Origin: Amycolatopsis rifamycinica
Lineage (GTDB): Bacteria; Actinomycetota; Actinomycetes; Mycobacteriales; Pseudonocardiaceae
Length of the DNA: 40,827 nucleotides
NCBI RefSeq assembly: GCF_000695625.1
Contig: NZ_JMQI01000044.1
Location: 1 to 40,827, forward strand
Direction: 5' to 3'
Shown here: positions 18,001 to 25,600 of the stretch, piece after piece
Layout of the letters: each line of letters opens with the position of its first letter
Numbering within the stretch: the stretch's first letter is position 1
Made by a program: the position numbers and the translations under genes
The notes under the pieces: generated by a model
Seen by the model: the letters and a program-made list of their open reading frames with translations, nothing else
What the model was told of the DNA's origin: nothing
Database searches by the model: none

Positions 18001-19069
18001 CCAGCGAGCTGGAGCAGGCCGTTTCGACCGGCTCGCTGGGGCCGTGCACGTCCAGGAAGAAGCTCATCCGGTGGGGACCGATGGACGGCACCGTCGCCGT
18101 GGCCGCCACGCCGTCCGCGCCGCGGGCGTGCGCGTCGATCAGGCGGTGGTACCCGGTGACCGCGGTACCCACGATGATGCCGAGGTCCGAACCGGCCAGC
18201 GCGTCCGCCGCGTAACCGGCGTCCTCCAGCGCTTTCCAGACGTAGAGCATCAACAGCCGGTGCTGCGGGTCCATCAGCTGCGCCTCCCGCGGCGCGATGC
18301 CGAAGAACTCCGGGTCGAAGTCGGCGACGCCGTCCATGAACCCGCCCCACTTCACGGTGGTGCGGCCGGCCTCGTCGAACGCGTCGCCGTACAGCTCGCG
18401 CCAGTCCCACCGGTCGGCGGGGACCTCGTCGACGCAGTCGCGCCCCTCGGCCAGGTTGCGCCAGAACGCGTCGAGGTCGTCCGCCTGGGGGAAGCGCCCG
18501 CTCATGCCGATGACCGCGATCGGCTCGGCCGCCGGTGGCCGGTCGGTGGTGGTCTGCCGGGAGACCGCGCCGCGCTCGGGAACTTCGCGGGCGGGTTCGG
18601 GAATTTCGCGGGCGGGCTCGGGAGCCTCGCGGACGGGCTCGCGCACCGGCGGGGCCGGCGCCGGGCGCAGGCCGAGGCGGTCGGCCAGGCGCGCGCCGTG
18701 CCCGTCGGCGAGGTGCGCGGCCAGCGCCCGCAGGGTGGGGTGCTCGAACAGCGCGGTGGGTTTCAGGTCCACCCCCAGCGCGTCGTTCACCATGCTCACC
18801 AGGTGGCTGATGACGACCGAGTCGAGCCCGTACTCGCTCAGCTCGACATCGGCGTCGAGGTCCTCGGGGCTCACCTTGAGCAGCCGCCGGACCTGGTCGG
18901 CGAGCACGTCGCAGACCCGGTCCCGCAGCACGTCCGGATCGACCCCGGTGCCCTTCGGCTGCTTGTCCCCCTTCAGCTGCTTGGCGAGGCGCACGGCCTC
19001 GGCCTTGTCGATCCGGCCCCGGCTGACCAGCTCGTACAGCTGGGTCACCGAACTGACGCGGTGGCTCAT
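12098..19069 (-). CDS. trans-AT polyketide synthase, terminal subunit (ACP-KS-DH-KR-cMT-ACP-TE)
   Basis: A 2,323-residue AT-less modular PKS that performs the last readable extension and releases the chain. ATG 19067-19069 is chosen: GGAG lies eight bases upstream and the protein then begins with a docking-type helix pair. Order: docking helices (residues 5-35), ACP (Ser 84), KS (Cys 352), DH, KR, C-methyltransferase, ACP (Ser 1951), thioesterase (Ser 2099). No acyltransferase domain exists, so malonyl must come from the AT/ER protein. The leading ACP completes the KS-DH module at the C-terminus of the other PKS. A 141-bp gap separates it from the upstream P450, with no clear promoter visible; its stop is one base from the next P450 start. 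Confidence 0.97.
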   Translation of the reverse strand: MSHRVSSVTQLYELVSRGRIDKAEAVRLAKQLKGDKQPKGTGVDPDVLRDRVCDVLADQVRRLLKVSPEDLDADVELSEYGLDSVVISHLVSMVNDALGVDLKPTALFEHPTLRALAAHLADGHGARLADRLGLRPAPAPPVREPVREAPEPAREIPEPAREVPERGAVSRQTTTDRPPAAEPIAVIGMSGRFPQADDLDAFWRNLAEGRDCVDEVPADRWDWRELYGDAFDEAGRTTVKWGGFMDGVADFDPEFFGIAPREAQLMDPQHRLLMLYVWKALEDAGYAADALAGSDLGIIVGTAVTGYHRLIDAHARGADGVAATATVPSIGPHRMSFFLDVHGPSEPVETACSSSLVALHRAVSALERGECSLAVAGGVNTVPVPDGHISFGRAGMLSEDGRSKTFSADADGYARGEGVGMLVLKKLSAAERDGDHIHGVIRATAVNHGGRANSLTAPNPKAQAAVVRAAYRRAGVDPRTVGYVEAHGTGTKLGDPVEVEGLKEAFRELYADFGADVTAAHCGIGSVKTNIGHLELAAGVAGVLKVLLQLKHRTLVESLHCETVNPYVELDGSPFFLVREQRPWAAPVGPDGAELPRRAGVSSFGFGGANAHVVLEEYRPPAEVRREAGPFAIVLSAREPATLVARARQLLAWIDDRGLGDGDLPSLAYTLQVGRVAMPERLAFAVETIDELRRTLRAFADGDTPPGVHRGRPGPDAVWRVLAGDEDIAAAMDTWVAKGKLPRLLELWAAGFDFDWRRLHGGTPPRRMPLPAYPFNLRRFWIADRGTRAAAAPAADRGTRAAAAPAAAPAAGAAGQRVLDGSEYYLRDHRLRGVPTLPAVAYLELAREALAGTGTGVRLHDVRWLRPIEVTGPRRVEVHLEPADAAGRRAFEVRVDGGETVYAQGTGEATAAAAGETVAVEKLRDDCAHTLDAAGFYRRYEDLGMDYGPALRAVRSLHYDAGIAVARLSLPREAGSPLVLNPSLLDGALQAVLGVWLGENDGTAGRLALPFAVREVEVRAATPADGWVVVRAAGDDGGEVRRLDVDVCDADGLVCVRLAGFRTRALPPADADEAARTCLLTPVWDAVPADPVPQWPAERARVVLAGGTPEDHAEFRRRRPDTTVLGADDPFPAGAEHVVVLAPMAAPAAFRLVKAVLATGAEARELGWTVVTKQARLLPGDTAADPASAGLHGLFGALAKEYPQWPVRVVDVPGGAPVPWDDVLALPPEPKGALAAYRTGEWYRQRLLEVTGPVPVEPVPANPQPDDVVVAIGGAGGIGTVWTEHMMRRHKVRVVWIGRRPLDAGIEARRRRLAVHGPQPDYIQADATDPAALRRARDEIVRRHGPVRGVLHSAVVLGDRSLARMDEAGFADTYAAKADVAVNIADAFAGEPLDFVVFFSSLQSFLASPGQANYAAGCTFADAWAEHLGTRLGCPVKVVNWGYWGGVGVVADDTHRARMARAGVGSIEPAEGMATYETLMGSRHPRLALVKVTSTHAIGELRADEAIEQLDAGAPALVTALCDGRPDRVAEIARLREQVGGHGEALDAALLRAGWAVLRSLGLFEPGDAATAAEWRARGGITAQYERWLRHTLDVLADAGHLRRDGEGRYAATEEPAGTEDAWTAWDRDRDRWLAEESTRAQAELADTALRALGEVLTGRRPATDVLFPDSSVELVEGVYKANPIADYFNGVLAETLVGYVRRRVAEDPGTRLRILEIGAGTGGTSETVFRHLRPWRDHVETYCYTDVSQAFLVHARRAFGEATPYLDTRLFDVEHSPAGQDIPVGGFDVAIATNVLHATRDIRATLRHTKAALRANGILLLNELSRGSLFSHFTFGLLDGWWRHDDPAPRVPGTPLLTPGTWQRLLAEAGFRGAFPAADGAGDLGQQVLVAESDGVVRLPRPVAPQPAAPVPAASTGLADRVAELLAGVLEIDAAQLDPDVPLRRYGFDSIFMAQFLSQVKKHLDETVSLDVVAECETLRDLVARLGAPAAAEEEPAPVAPAPVSAASPVAEADFPELVRMNRGGTGRPVFWIHHGNGGVESYQPLAQRCRRPFYGIRPKGWTEAGEILAGQVAMAKHYASLIRTVQPEGPYDIGGFSVGGLLAYEVVRQLQLQGAEVDTLVMLDTLDAAATNRVNAIIRGGRTEPDAVAKVSAFRAVNLVLGNNRLDAKDGTPILHRDEVDPGLPYAEFLDSLIKAALAAGITKTETQLRTQVAQLARFLERQHTDDHVVEPLPRRDAVRCYYVRNGSGRFFGGYEDYMVLFPNPDLPGLDGVEYWRQWAEQIDDFFVTDVDTTSHTDVMTAPQALDRVLRLCDALYGKEA
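12101..13045 (-). other. Thioesterase domain of the terminal PKS
   Basis: Alpha/beta-hydrolase type I thioesterase. FWIHHGNGG forms the oxyanion strand. The nucleophile Ser 2099 (codon 12773-12775) lies in GGFSVGG, the Asp is likely in VMLDTLD, and the catalytic His 2298 is in TTSHTDVM. It resembles NRPS/PKS thioesterases that release by hydrolysis or lactonisation; which of these cannot be told from the sequence. Confidence 0.9.
16649..16720 (-). repeat. 36-bp tandem duplication in KS-DH linker
   Basis: Two 36-bp units (16649-16684, 16685-16720) differ at two bases and encode the twelve residues DRGTRAAAAPAA twice. They lie between the post-KS linker and the DH, so they only lengthen a flexible tether. 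Confidence 0.85.
17760..17872 (-). repeat. 113-bp block identical to part of KS5 (copy in KS6)
   Basis: Base-for-base identical with 24651-24763. Both encode the KS core segment around SADADGYARGEGVGMLVLKK, including synonymous positions. A second exact stretch just upstream in gene order supports recent gene conversion or recombination between the two KS domains. Confidence 0.85.
18710..19069 (-). other. N-terminal docking helices plus ACP of split module 5
   Basis: Residues about 5-35 contain TQLYELVSRGRIDKAEAV and KQLKG, a helix-turn-helix like the intersubunit or inter-module docking elements of trans-AT PKSs. An ACP follows with its phosphopantetheine Ser 84 (codon 18818-18820) in YGLDS. 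It has no KS or other domain before it on this protein, so it must work with the KS-DH at the end of the upstream subunit. Confidence 0.8.
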
Positions 19070-19210
19070 GTCAGGCTCCGTTCGCGGTCGTCGCGCTGAT
19101 GGCTGCTCGAGGGCCGGAAACCAGGGTGGCGCAGCCGGTTCCCGGTTCGGTCCCGCTCGTTCCCGGGCGTGCACCCCCGGCCGGTATTCCCGGCAAATCG
19201 GACACGGGTC

Positions 19211-20422
19211 TCACGCCGAGACGGCCAGCGGCACGGTGTGCGCGTTGAGCATCTGCGAGCTGCGGACGAACCGCGGCGGCTCGTCCGGGAGGGTGGCGAT
19301 CTCGGCGAAGCGGTCGAACAGGATGTTCAGCGCGATCCGGCCCTCCAGCCGGGCGAGACCGGCCCCGATGCAGTAGTGGATGCCCCGCGAGAACGTCAGG
19401 TGCGGGTTGGGGTCGCGCCCGGGCCGGAACGCCACCGGGTCGTCGAACACGCGCGGGTCCCGGTTCGCGGCCCCGAGCCAGACCATCACCAGCTGGTCGG
19501 GCGGGATCGTGACGCCACCCACCTCGGCCTCGGCCGTGGTCACCCGCGACGTCACCGCGAACGGCGGCAGGTACCGCAGCGACTCCTCGATCACGTCCGG
19601 CAGCCGCGAGCGGTCGGCGCGGACCCGGGCGAACTCGTCGCGGTGGGCGTCGAGGCACAGGATCGTGTTGCCCAGCAGCATCGTCGTGGTCACGTGCCCG
19701 GCCAGCAGCAGCACGTCGGCCAGCGTCGCGATTTCCTTGTCGCTGAGCCGTTCCCCTTCGACCTCGGCGTGCACGAGCCCGCTCAGCAGGTCTTCGCGCG
19801 GGGTGCGGCGGCGGTCCTCGATGTACTCGGCCAGGTACTCGCCGAACTCCTTGCGCTGCTGGATGGTCGTCTCGGTGACCTGCTCCTGGCCCTCGAACCG
19901 GCCGACCAGCGAAACGTCCTCGTCGGACGTCGGCGGGATCAGCGATTCGGCCCATTTGCGGAACAGGTCGCGGTCGCTCGCGGGCACGCCGAGCAGTTCG
20001 GCGATCACGATCACCGGCAGCGGGTAGGCCAGCGCGCTCACCAGCTCCAGCCGGTCGGTCACCGCGGCCTCGTCGAGCAGCTCGTGGGTCAGGCGCGCGA
20101 TCTTCGGCTCGAGGTCGGCGAGCACCTTCGGAGTGAAGGCGTGGTTGACCAGCCGGCGCAGCCGGGTGTGCCGGGGCGGGTCGAGGTAGAGCAGCTCACC
20201 CGCCTGGGCCTCCTCGACGTCCGCGCCGATCTCCGCGGCCATCAGCCGCATCATGTTGGAGGAGAACAGCTTCGGGTTGCTCAGCACCCGCGCCGCCTCG
20301 GGGTGGCCGTAGACGTTCCACATGCGGCTGCCGGCGTCGAAGTCGACGACCTTTTCCGGAGCCGAGCCGCGCAGCCAGAACTGGCGTTCGTGCACACCCC
20401 AGGTGTCGAACTCGGTGATCAT
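19211..20422 (-). CDS. Cytochrome P450 (copy 2), polyketide tailoring
   Basis: A 403-residue class I P450, paralogous to the P450 after the terminal PKS gene (same MI-EFD-WGV-ERQFWLRG start and NAHTVPLAVSA end). ATG 20420-20422 follows AAAGGA at a somewhat long spacing. ExxR is ESLR, and the heme loop is FSRGIHYCIGAGLARLEG. The I-helix reads LLLAGHVTTTMLL: the acidic residue of AGx(D/E)TT is Val but the Thr is kept, unlike the Asn-Thr of its paralogue. It would oxidise the polyketide at a site different from copy 1, or act in sequence with it. It lies 34 bp after the AT/ER gene, so it is in the same operon. Confidence 0.94.
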   Translation of the reverse strand: MITEFDTWGVHERQFWLRGSAPEKVVDFDAGSRMWNVYGHPEAARVLSNPKLFSSNMMRLMAAEIGADVEEAQAGELLYLDPPRHTRLRRLVNHAFTPKVLADLEPKIARLTHELLDEAAVTDRLELVSALAYPLPVIVIAELLGVPASDRDLFRKWAESLIPPTSDEDVSLVGRFEGQEQVTETTIQQRKEFGEYLAEYIEDRRRTPREDLLSGLVHAEVEGERLSDKEIATLADVLLLAGHVTTTMLLGNTILCLDAHRDEFARVRADRSRLPDVIEESLRYLPPFAVTSRVTTAEAEVGGVTIPPDQLVMVWLGAANRDPRVFDDPVAFRPGRDPNPHLTFSRGIHYCIGAGLARLEGRIALNILFDRFAEIATLPDEPPRFVRSSQMLNAHTVPLAVSA

Positions 20423-20456
20423 CGCGTGTCCGTCCTTTCGGTACTCGGGAGGCGGG

Positions 20457-22658
20457 TCAGGGGCGCGAGAACGCGGCGAGGTGCTCGGCCGCGCCGTCGA
20501 GCAGCAGCAGGCCGATCTCGTCCACGTGCCGGCGCCGCCACGGTTCGTGCGGGGTGCCCCGCACCCACTGGTTGAAGGACCCCAGTGCGGGTCCGGTGTG
20601 CACCTGGTAGTTGACTTTGTCGCCGGGGCTGCCTTCGAGCGCAATCCGCGCGCTGTAGCCGAAGTAGCGCCGGAACACCAGCGCCATCTTCTGCTTCGGC
20701 TGCCGTTCGGCCTGCGCCAGCAGCTCGGCCCGGCCGGTCGCCCGCAGGTGCCGGGCGACCTCGGCCCAGACCTCGTCCAGCGGCTTGCGGAAATAGGTGC
20801 GCTCCAGCTGCGCGCGGGTCTTGGCCGGCAGGTCGTCGAGGCTGTCGTAGTGGGTGTAGAGCGCGTGCAGCTTGTTCCCCCGCGACGGGAAGAACACGCC
20901 CTTGCGCAGGACCTGCACCTTGCTGCCGAGCTCGAACATGTCCCCGGCCGGCGCGTAGTCGGTGTCCTGCACGTCGATGCCGGCGAGCATGTCCTTGACC
21001 GTGTCGCTGGTCGCCGCCTCGACCGTGCACTGGTTGACCGAGCCGGTGAGCACGTAGTCCGCGCCGAGCACGAACGCGGCCGCCACCGCCGCGGGTGTGC
21101 CGATGCCGCCGGCCAGGCCCATACAGATCGGCTCGGCGTAACGGTGCTCGGCCGTCACGCGGCGGCGCAGTTCGAGCATCGCGGGCAGCAGCACGGTCGG
21201 GATGCCGCCGTCGGTGTGCCCGCCGGAGTCGGCCTCGACGGTGATGTCGTGGCTCATCGGCACCCGCCGGGCCAGCTCGGCCTGCTCGGCGGTGAGCGTG
21301 CCGTCCGCGCGCAGCCGGTCCAGCACCGCGTCGGGCGGCGGGGCCATGAACGCGGCCGCGACCTCGGGCCGCGACACCTTCGCCATGATGCGGTGCCCGC
21401 ACACCGGCTCACCGCCGGGCCCGCGGCGCAGGCCGGTGGCCCGGTAGCGCACGAGCGCGGGCGTCATCCGGATGAACGCCGACGCCTCGACCAGCCGGAC
21501 GCCGTGCCGCAGCAGCACGTCCACCACGGCCTCCTCGGCGGCGGGGTCGTCGTGGTCGGCGATGAAGTTGACGCCGTAGGGCCCGTCCGGCCCGAGCGCG
21601 GCCTGGACCTCCTTGATCCCGCGTTCGATCTCCACCGGGTCGAGACCGCCGGTGCCGAGGAACCCGAGCATGCCCGCGCGGCCCAGCCGGGCGACCAGCT
21701 CCGGCGAGGCGATCCCGCGGTACATCCCGCCGGCGACGTAGGCGTAGCGCAGACCGTGCCGCTCGCGGAAGACGGCGCTGCCCAGGTGCTGCGCCCGCGG
21801 CGCGGGCGACGGCGCGCGGGACGCGGCGCGGGTCTGCTCGACCAGCTTCGTCAGCACGGTGCCGCCCAGCTCGACGAACTCGGTGACCCCGACGTCGAGC
21901 AGGTACCGCACGGTTTCGGTCCAGCGCACCGACTGCACGATCTGGTCGGCGAGCATCCCCGCCGTCGCCCCGGCGGCGTACGGACGCGCGGTGCTGTTCG
22001 CGATCACGGGCACCCGGGGCGTGCCGAGGTCGAAGCTGTCGAGGCACCGGCGGAACTCCTGCTGCGCCGGGCGCATCAGCGCGGAGTGGAACCCGCCGGA
22101 CACGCGCAGCCGGACCCAGCGCAGCCCACGGGCCTGCAGGTACCGGCCCAGCTCGTCGATCGCCTCGGCGTCGCCCGAGACGACGCACTGCTCCGGCGAG
22201 TTGTCGTTGGCGACGGCGAGGGTGGTGAACCCGCCCTCGCGCAGCAGCTGGGTGACCTGGTCGCGGCCGAGGCCGGTCACCGCGATCATCCCGCCGCCGC
22301 CCGCACGGGCCATCAGCTCGCCCCGGCGCCGGACCAGGCGCAGCCCGGTCTCGAAGCCGAACGCGCCCGCCGCGTGCAGCGCGCAGTACTCGCCGAGGCT
22401 GTGCCCGGCGTAGAACGCCGCTTCACCGCCGTTCTCCTCACGCCACCGGCGGTGGGCCAGCGCACCGACCACGAACAGCGCCGGCTGGGTGAACTCCGTG
22501 CGGTTCAGCTCCCGCCGCGGGTCCTCCAGGCACAGTTCGCGGATCGAGTAGCCGAGCAGGTCCGAGGCCCGTTCGGTCTGCTCGGGGTAGGCGTCGAACA
22601 GCTCGCGGCCCATGCCCTTCACCTGGGCACCCTGGCCGGGGAAGATCACCGCTTTCAC
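20457..22658 (-). CDS. Trans-acting malonyl acyltransferase fused to PfaD-type enoyl reductase
   Basis: A 733-residue bifunctional enzyme that should load malonyl onto the ACPs of the AT-less modules and reduce selected enoyl thioesters. GTG 22656-22658 overlaps the PKS stop as GTGA, with GGAG upstream, so it is translationally coupled. AT, residues 1 to about 285: FPGQGAQ, the nucleophile Ser 87 in GHSLGE, and GGFHSAL, whose FH pair fits malonyl specificity. After an Ala/Pro/Arg-rich linker, residues about 310-733 form an FMN-dependent PfaD/nitronate-monooxygenase-like barrel (AYVAGGMYRGIAS, EADSGGHTDGG, GLAGGIGTP). AT-ER fusions of this kind occur in other trans-AT clusters, for example leinamycin LnmG. 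It is the only AT in the window. Confidence 0.96.
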   Translation of the reverse strand: MKAVIFPGQGAQVKGMGRELFDAYPEQTERASDLLGYSIRELCLEDPRRELNRTEFTQPALFVVGALAHRRWREENGGEAAFYAGHSLGEYCALHAAGAFGFETGLRLVRRRGELMARAGGGGMIAVTGLGRDQVTQLLREGGFTTLAVANDNSPEQCVVSGDAEAIDELGRYLQARGLRWVRLRVSGGFHSALMRPAQQEFRRCLDSFDLGTPRVPVIANSTARPYAAGATAGMLADQIVQSVRWTETVRYLLDVGVTEFVELGGTVLTKLVEQTRAASRAPSPAPRAQHLGSAVFRERHGLRYAYVAGGMYRGIASPELVARLGRAGMLGFLGTGGLDPVEIERGIKEVQAALGPDGPYGVNFIADHDDPAAEEAVVDVLLRHGVRLVEASAFIRMTPALVRYRATGLRRGPGGEPVCGHRIMAKVSRPEVAAAFMAPPPDAVLDRLRADGTLTAEQAELARRVPMSHDITVEADSGGHTDGGIPTVLLPAMLELRRRVTAEHRYAEPICMGLAGGIGTPAAVAAAFVLGADYVLTGSVNQCTVEAATSDTVKDMLAGIDVQDTDYAPAGDMFELGSKVQVLRKGVFFPSRGNKLHALYTHYDSLDDLPAKTRAQLERTYFRKPLDEVWAEVARHLRATGRAELLAQAERQPKQKMALVFRRYFGYSARIALEGSPGDKVNYQVHTGPALGSFNQWVRGTPHEPWRRRHVDEIGLLLLDGAAEHLAAFSRP

Positions 22659-25600
22659 GCCAGGCTCCGTTCGAACTCGTCCAGGCTGATCGCGCCTTCG
22701 CCGGCGGCCTCGATCAGCCGGGCCAGGAACTCCTCGTCGGGGTCGGCCGCCTCGGCGGGGTCGGCCGCCTCGGCGGGCCGCGGCCCGTCGAGGGCCCGGA
22801 CGCGGAACCCGCGCAGCCGCAGGCAGATCTCGCCTTCGTCGTCGCACACGTCGATGTCGAGCGCGTACTCGCCGGGGGCCGCCCCGTCCGCGGCGAAGCG
22901 GACGACAGCCCACCCCGTGGCCGGCAGCGGGCGCAGCACGCGGATCTCGTCAACCGAGTGCGGCAGCGCGGCGGGCACCGCTTCGTCGCCGTCGGCGGCG
23001 AACAGGCCCAGTGCGCTCTGGAACGCGGCGTCGAGCAGGCTGGGGTGCAGCACGAACGCCGGGTCGGCCGCGGCCTCGGCCGGCCGCCGCAGCCGCGCCA
23101 CCGCGAGCTCGGCCCCGCTGTGCAGCCGCTCGATCGTCCGCAACGCGGGACCGTAGCCGAGGTCCAGCCCGCCGAACCGCGCGTAGCACTCCCCCGCGTC
23201 GAGGACGCGTCCGTGGCACCGCTCGACCAGGGCCGGGATGTCGTGGCGCGGCAACGGTCCCGGGTCCGTCCCGGCGGTCAGCACGCCGTGGCCGTGCACG
23301 ACGTCCCCGCCGTCCGGACCCGTGGTGCACACCCGGTAGGCCAGTGCGCCGTCCCCGTCGGCCGAGAGTCCGATGTGGACGTCCGTGGCCGACTCGACCG
23401 GCAGCGGCCGGTCCCAGGCGACGCCGGCGAACGACCACACGCGGTCGCCGCCCGCCAGCCGGGCCGCGGCCAGTGCCATCTCCAGGTGGGCCGCCCCGGG
23501 CAGCACCGGCACCCCGCGGACCCGGTGGTCGGCGAGGAAGAACTCCCGGCCGGTGAAGCGGGTGGTGTAGCGCGGCCCGCTCAGGTCCGAGGTGTTCGCG
23601 TGCACGAGCGGGTGCAGCTTCGCCGCGCCGGTCCCCGCCACCGGAACGCTGGTGTCGAGCCAGTAGCGCTTCAGCCGGAACGGGTAGGTCGGCAACGGGA
23701 TGCGCCGCCGCGGGCCGGTGTGCCACCGGCTCCAGTCGACGTCGGCGCCCCGCACCCAGGCCCGCAGGGCCGCGGCCGGGTCCGGGCCCGCCGGTGCCGC
23801 CGGAACGCCGTCGCGGGCGACCCGGCCGGTGACGACCGTGCTGCTCGGTTCCCCGCGCAGCCACGATTCCAGCCCGGCCGCGAGCTCGGCGACACTGCCG
23901 GCGACACAGCCCAGCCGCTCGGTCATCGCCGTGCGCCCGAGCTGGGACGTGAAGGCGATCGAGGCCAGGTCGGAGTCGTCGTAGCGGCCCTCGCGCAGCG
24001 CGGCGACCCAGTCCTCCACCAGGGTGCGCAGCACCTCGGGGTGGCTCGCGGACACCACGACGGGCAGCGGACCCGCGGGCGGTGCGGCGGGGACCGGCTT
24101 CGGCACGTACTCCTCCAGCACGACGTGCGCGTTCGCGCCGCCGAAGGCGAAGGAGCTCACCCCGGCGCGGCGCGGCAGTTCGGCACCCGCGGCGTCGACC
24201 GGCGCCGGCCACGGCTGCTTCTCGCGCACCAGGAAGAACGGCGTGCCGTCGAGCTTGACGTACGGGTTGACCGTGTCGCAGTGCAGGCTCTGGACGAGCG
24301 TGCGGTGCTTCATCTGCAGCAGCACCTTGATCAGCCCGGCCACGCCGGCCGCGACCTCCAGGTGCCCGATGTTGGTCTTCACCGACCCGATGCCGCAGTG
24401 CGGGGCGGCCACCGCCGCCCCGGCGTCGGCGTAGAGGTCGCGGAAGGCCTCCTTGAGGCCGTTGATCTCCACCGGGTCGCCGAGTTTCGTGCCGGTGCCG
24501 TGAGCCTCGACGTAGCCGACCGTGCGCGGGTCGATCCCGGCCTTCCGGTACGCGGCGCGGATCACCGCGGACTGCGCCTTCGGGTTCGGCGCGGTCAGCG
24601 AGTTCGCCCGGCCGCCGTGGTTTTCGGCGGTGCCGCGGATCAGGCCGTAGATGTGGTCGCCGTCGCGCTCGGCCGCCGACAGCTTCTTCAGCACCAGCAT
24701 CCCGACGCCCTCGCCCCGCGCGTAGCCGTCCGCGTCGGCCGAGAAGGTCTTGCTCCGGCCGTCTTCGGCGAGCATCCCGGCCTTGCTCATGCTGATGTGC
24801 AGGTCCTTGCTGAGCACGGTGTTGACGCCGCCGACGATGGCCATGTCGGACGTGCCGTCCTGCAGGGCGCAGACCGCGCGGTGGGTGGCGATCAGCGCGC
24901 TGGAGCAGGCGGTGTCGACGGGCTCGCTCGGGCCGTGCACGTCGAGGAAGTAGCTCATCCGGTTCGGCCCGAGGCACGGCGCGGCCCCGGTGGCGTCGTA
25001 GGGCTCCACGACCGGCGAGTACTTCGCGACCATCGTGGGGTACCCGGTGCTCGCGGTGCCGACCACGATCGCCATGTCGCTGCCCGCCACGGACTCGGCC
25101 GCGTAGCCGGCGTCTTCCAGTGCCTTCCACGCGTACAGCAGCATCAGCCGCTGCTGCGGGTCCATCAGCTCGGCTTCGCGCGGGGAGATGTCGAAGAACA
25201 GCGGGTCGAAGTCGCCGACGCCGTCGATGAACCCGCCCCACTTGACGTTGCTGGTGTTGGGCTCGGTGACCGGGTCGCCGTAGCACTCGCGCCAGTCCCA
25301 GCGATCGGCCGGGATCTCGCTGATGCAGTCGCGTCCTTCGGCCAGGTTCCGCCAGAACTCGGCGATGTCCCCGGCCATCGGGAACCGGCCGCTCATCCCG
25401 ATCACGGCGATCGGCTCGGGTCCTTCCGGCGCCGCTTCCGGTACGGCGGCTTCCACCGCGGCGGCTTCCGATGCGGCGGCTTCCACCGCCGCGGCTTCCG
25501 GTTCCGGCGGGGCGGCGCGGCCGCCGAGCCGGTCCGGGTGGTGCGCCAGCAGGTAGTCGGCCAGCCCGTCGAGCGTCGGGTACTCGAACAGCAGCGTCGG

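Larger units (their letters stand above)
13100..18526 (-). other. Module 6: KS-DH-KR-cMT-ACP
   Basis: KS 17215-18526 with Cys codon 18014-18016 in VETACSSSL, EAHGTGT and KTNIGHLE, so condensation-competent. DH about 15880-16620 has HRLRGVPTLP and LLDGALQ, both catalytic motifs present. KR about 14570-15850 has GGAGGIG, catalytic Tyr (codon 14828-14830) in NYAAGC and VLGD at the LDD position, suggesting a B-type (D-configured) reductase. cMT about 13370-14520 has EIGAGTGG. ACP Ser codon is 13217-13219. The expected product is an alpha-methyl, alpha,beta-unsaturated thioester delivered to the TE. Confidence 0.9.

Noticed and set aside
12026..19099. A 2,357-codon plus-strand frame, and a 2,105-codon alternative minus-strand frame, over the terminal PKS
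   Set aside because: Neither shows domain motifs; both come from G/C bias at third positions of the true frame.
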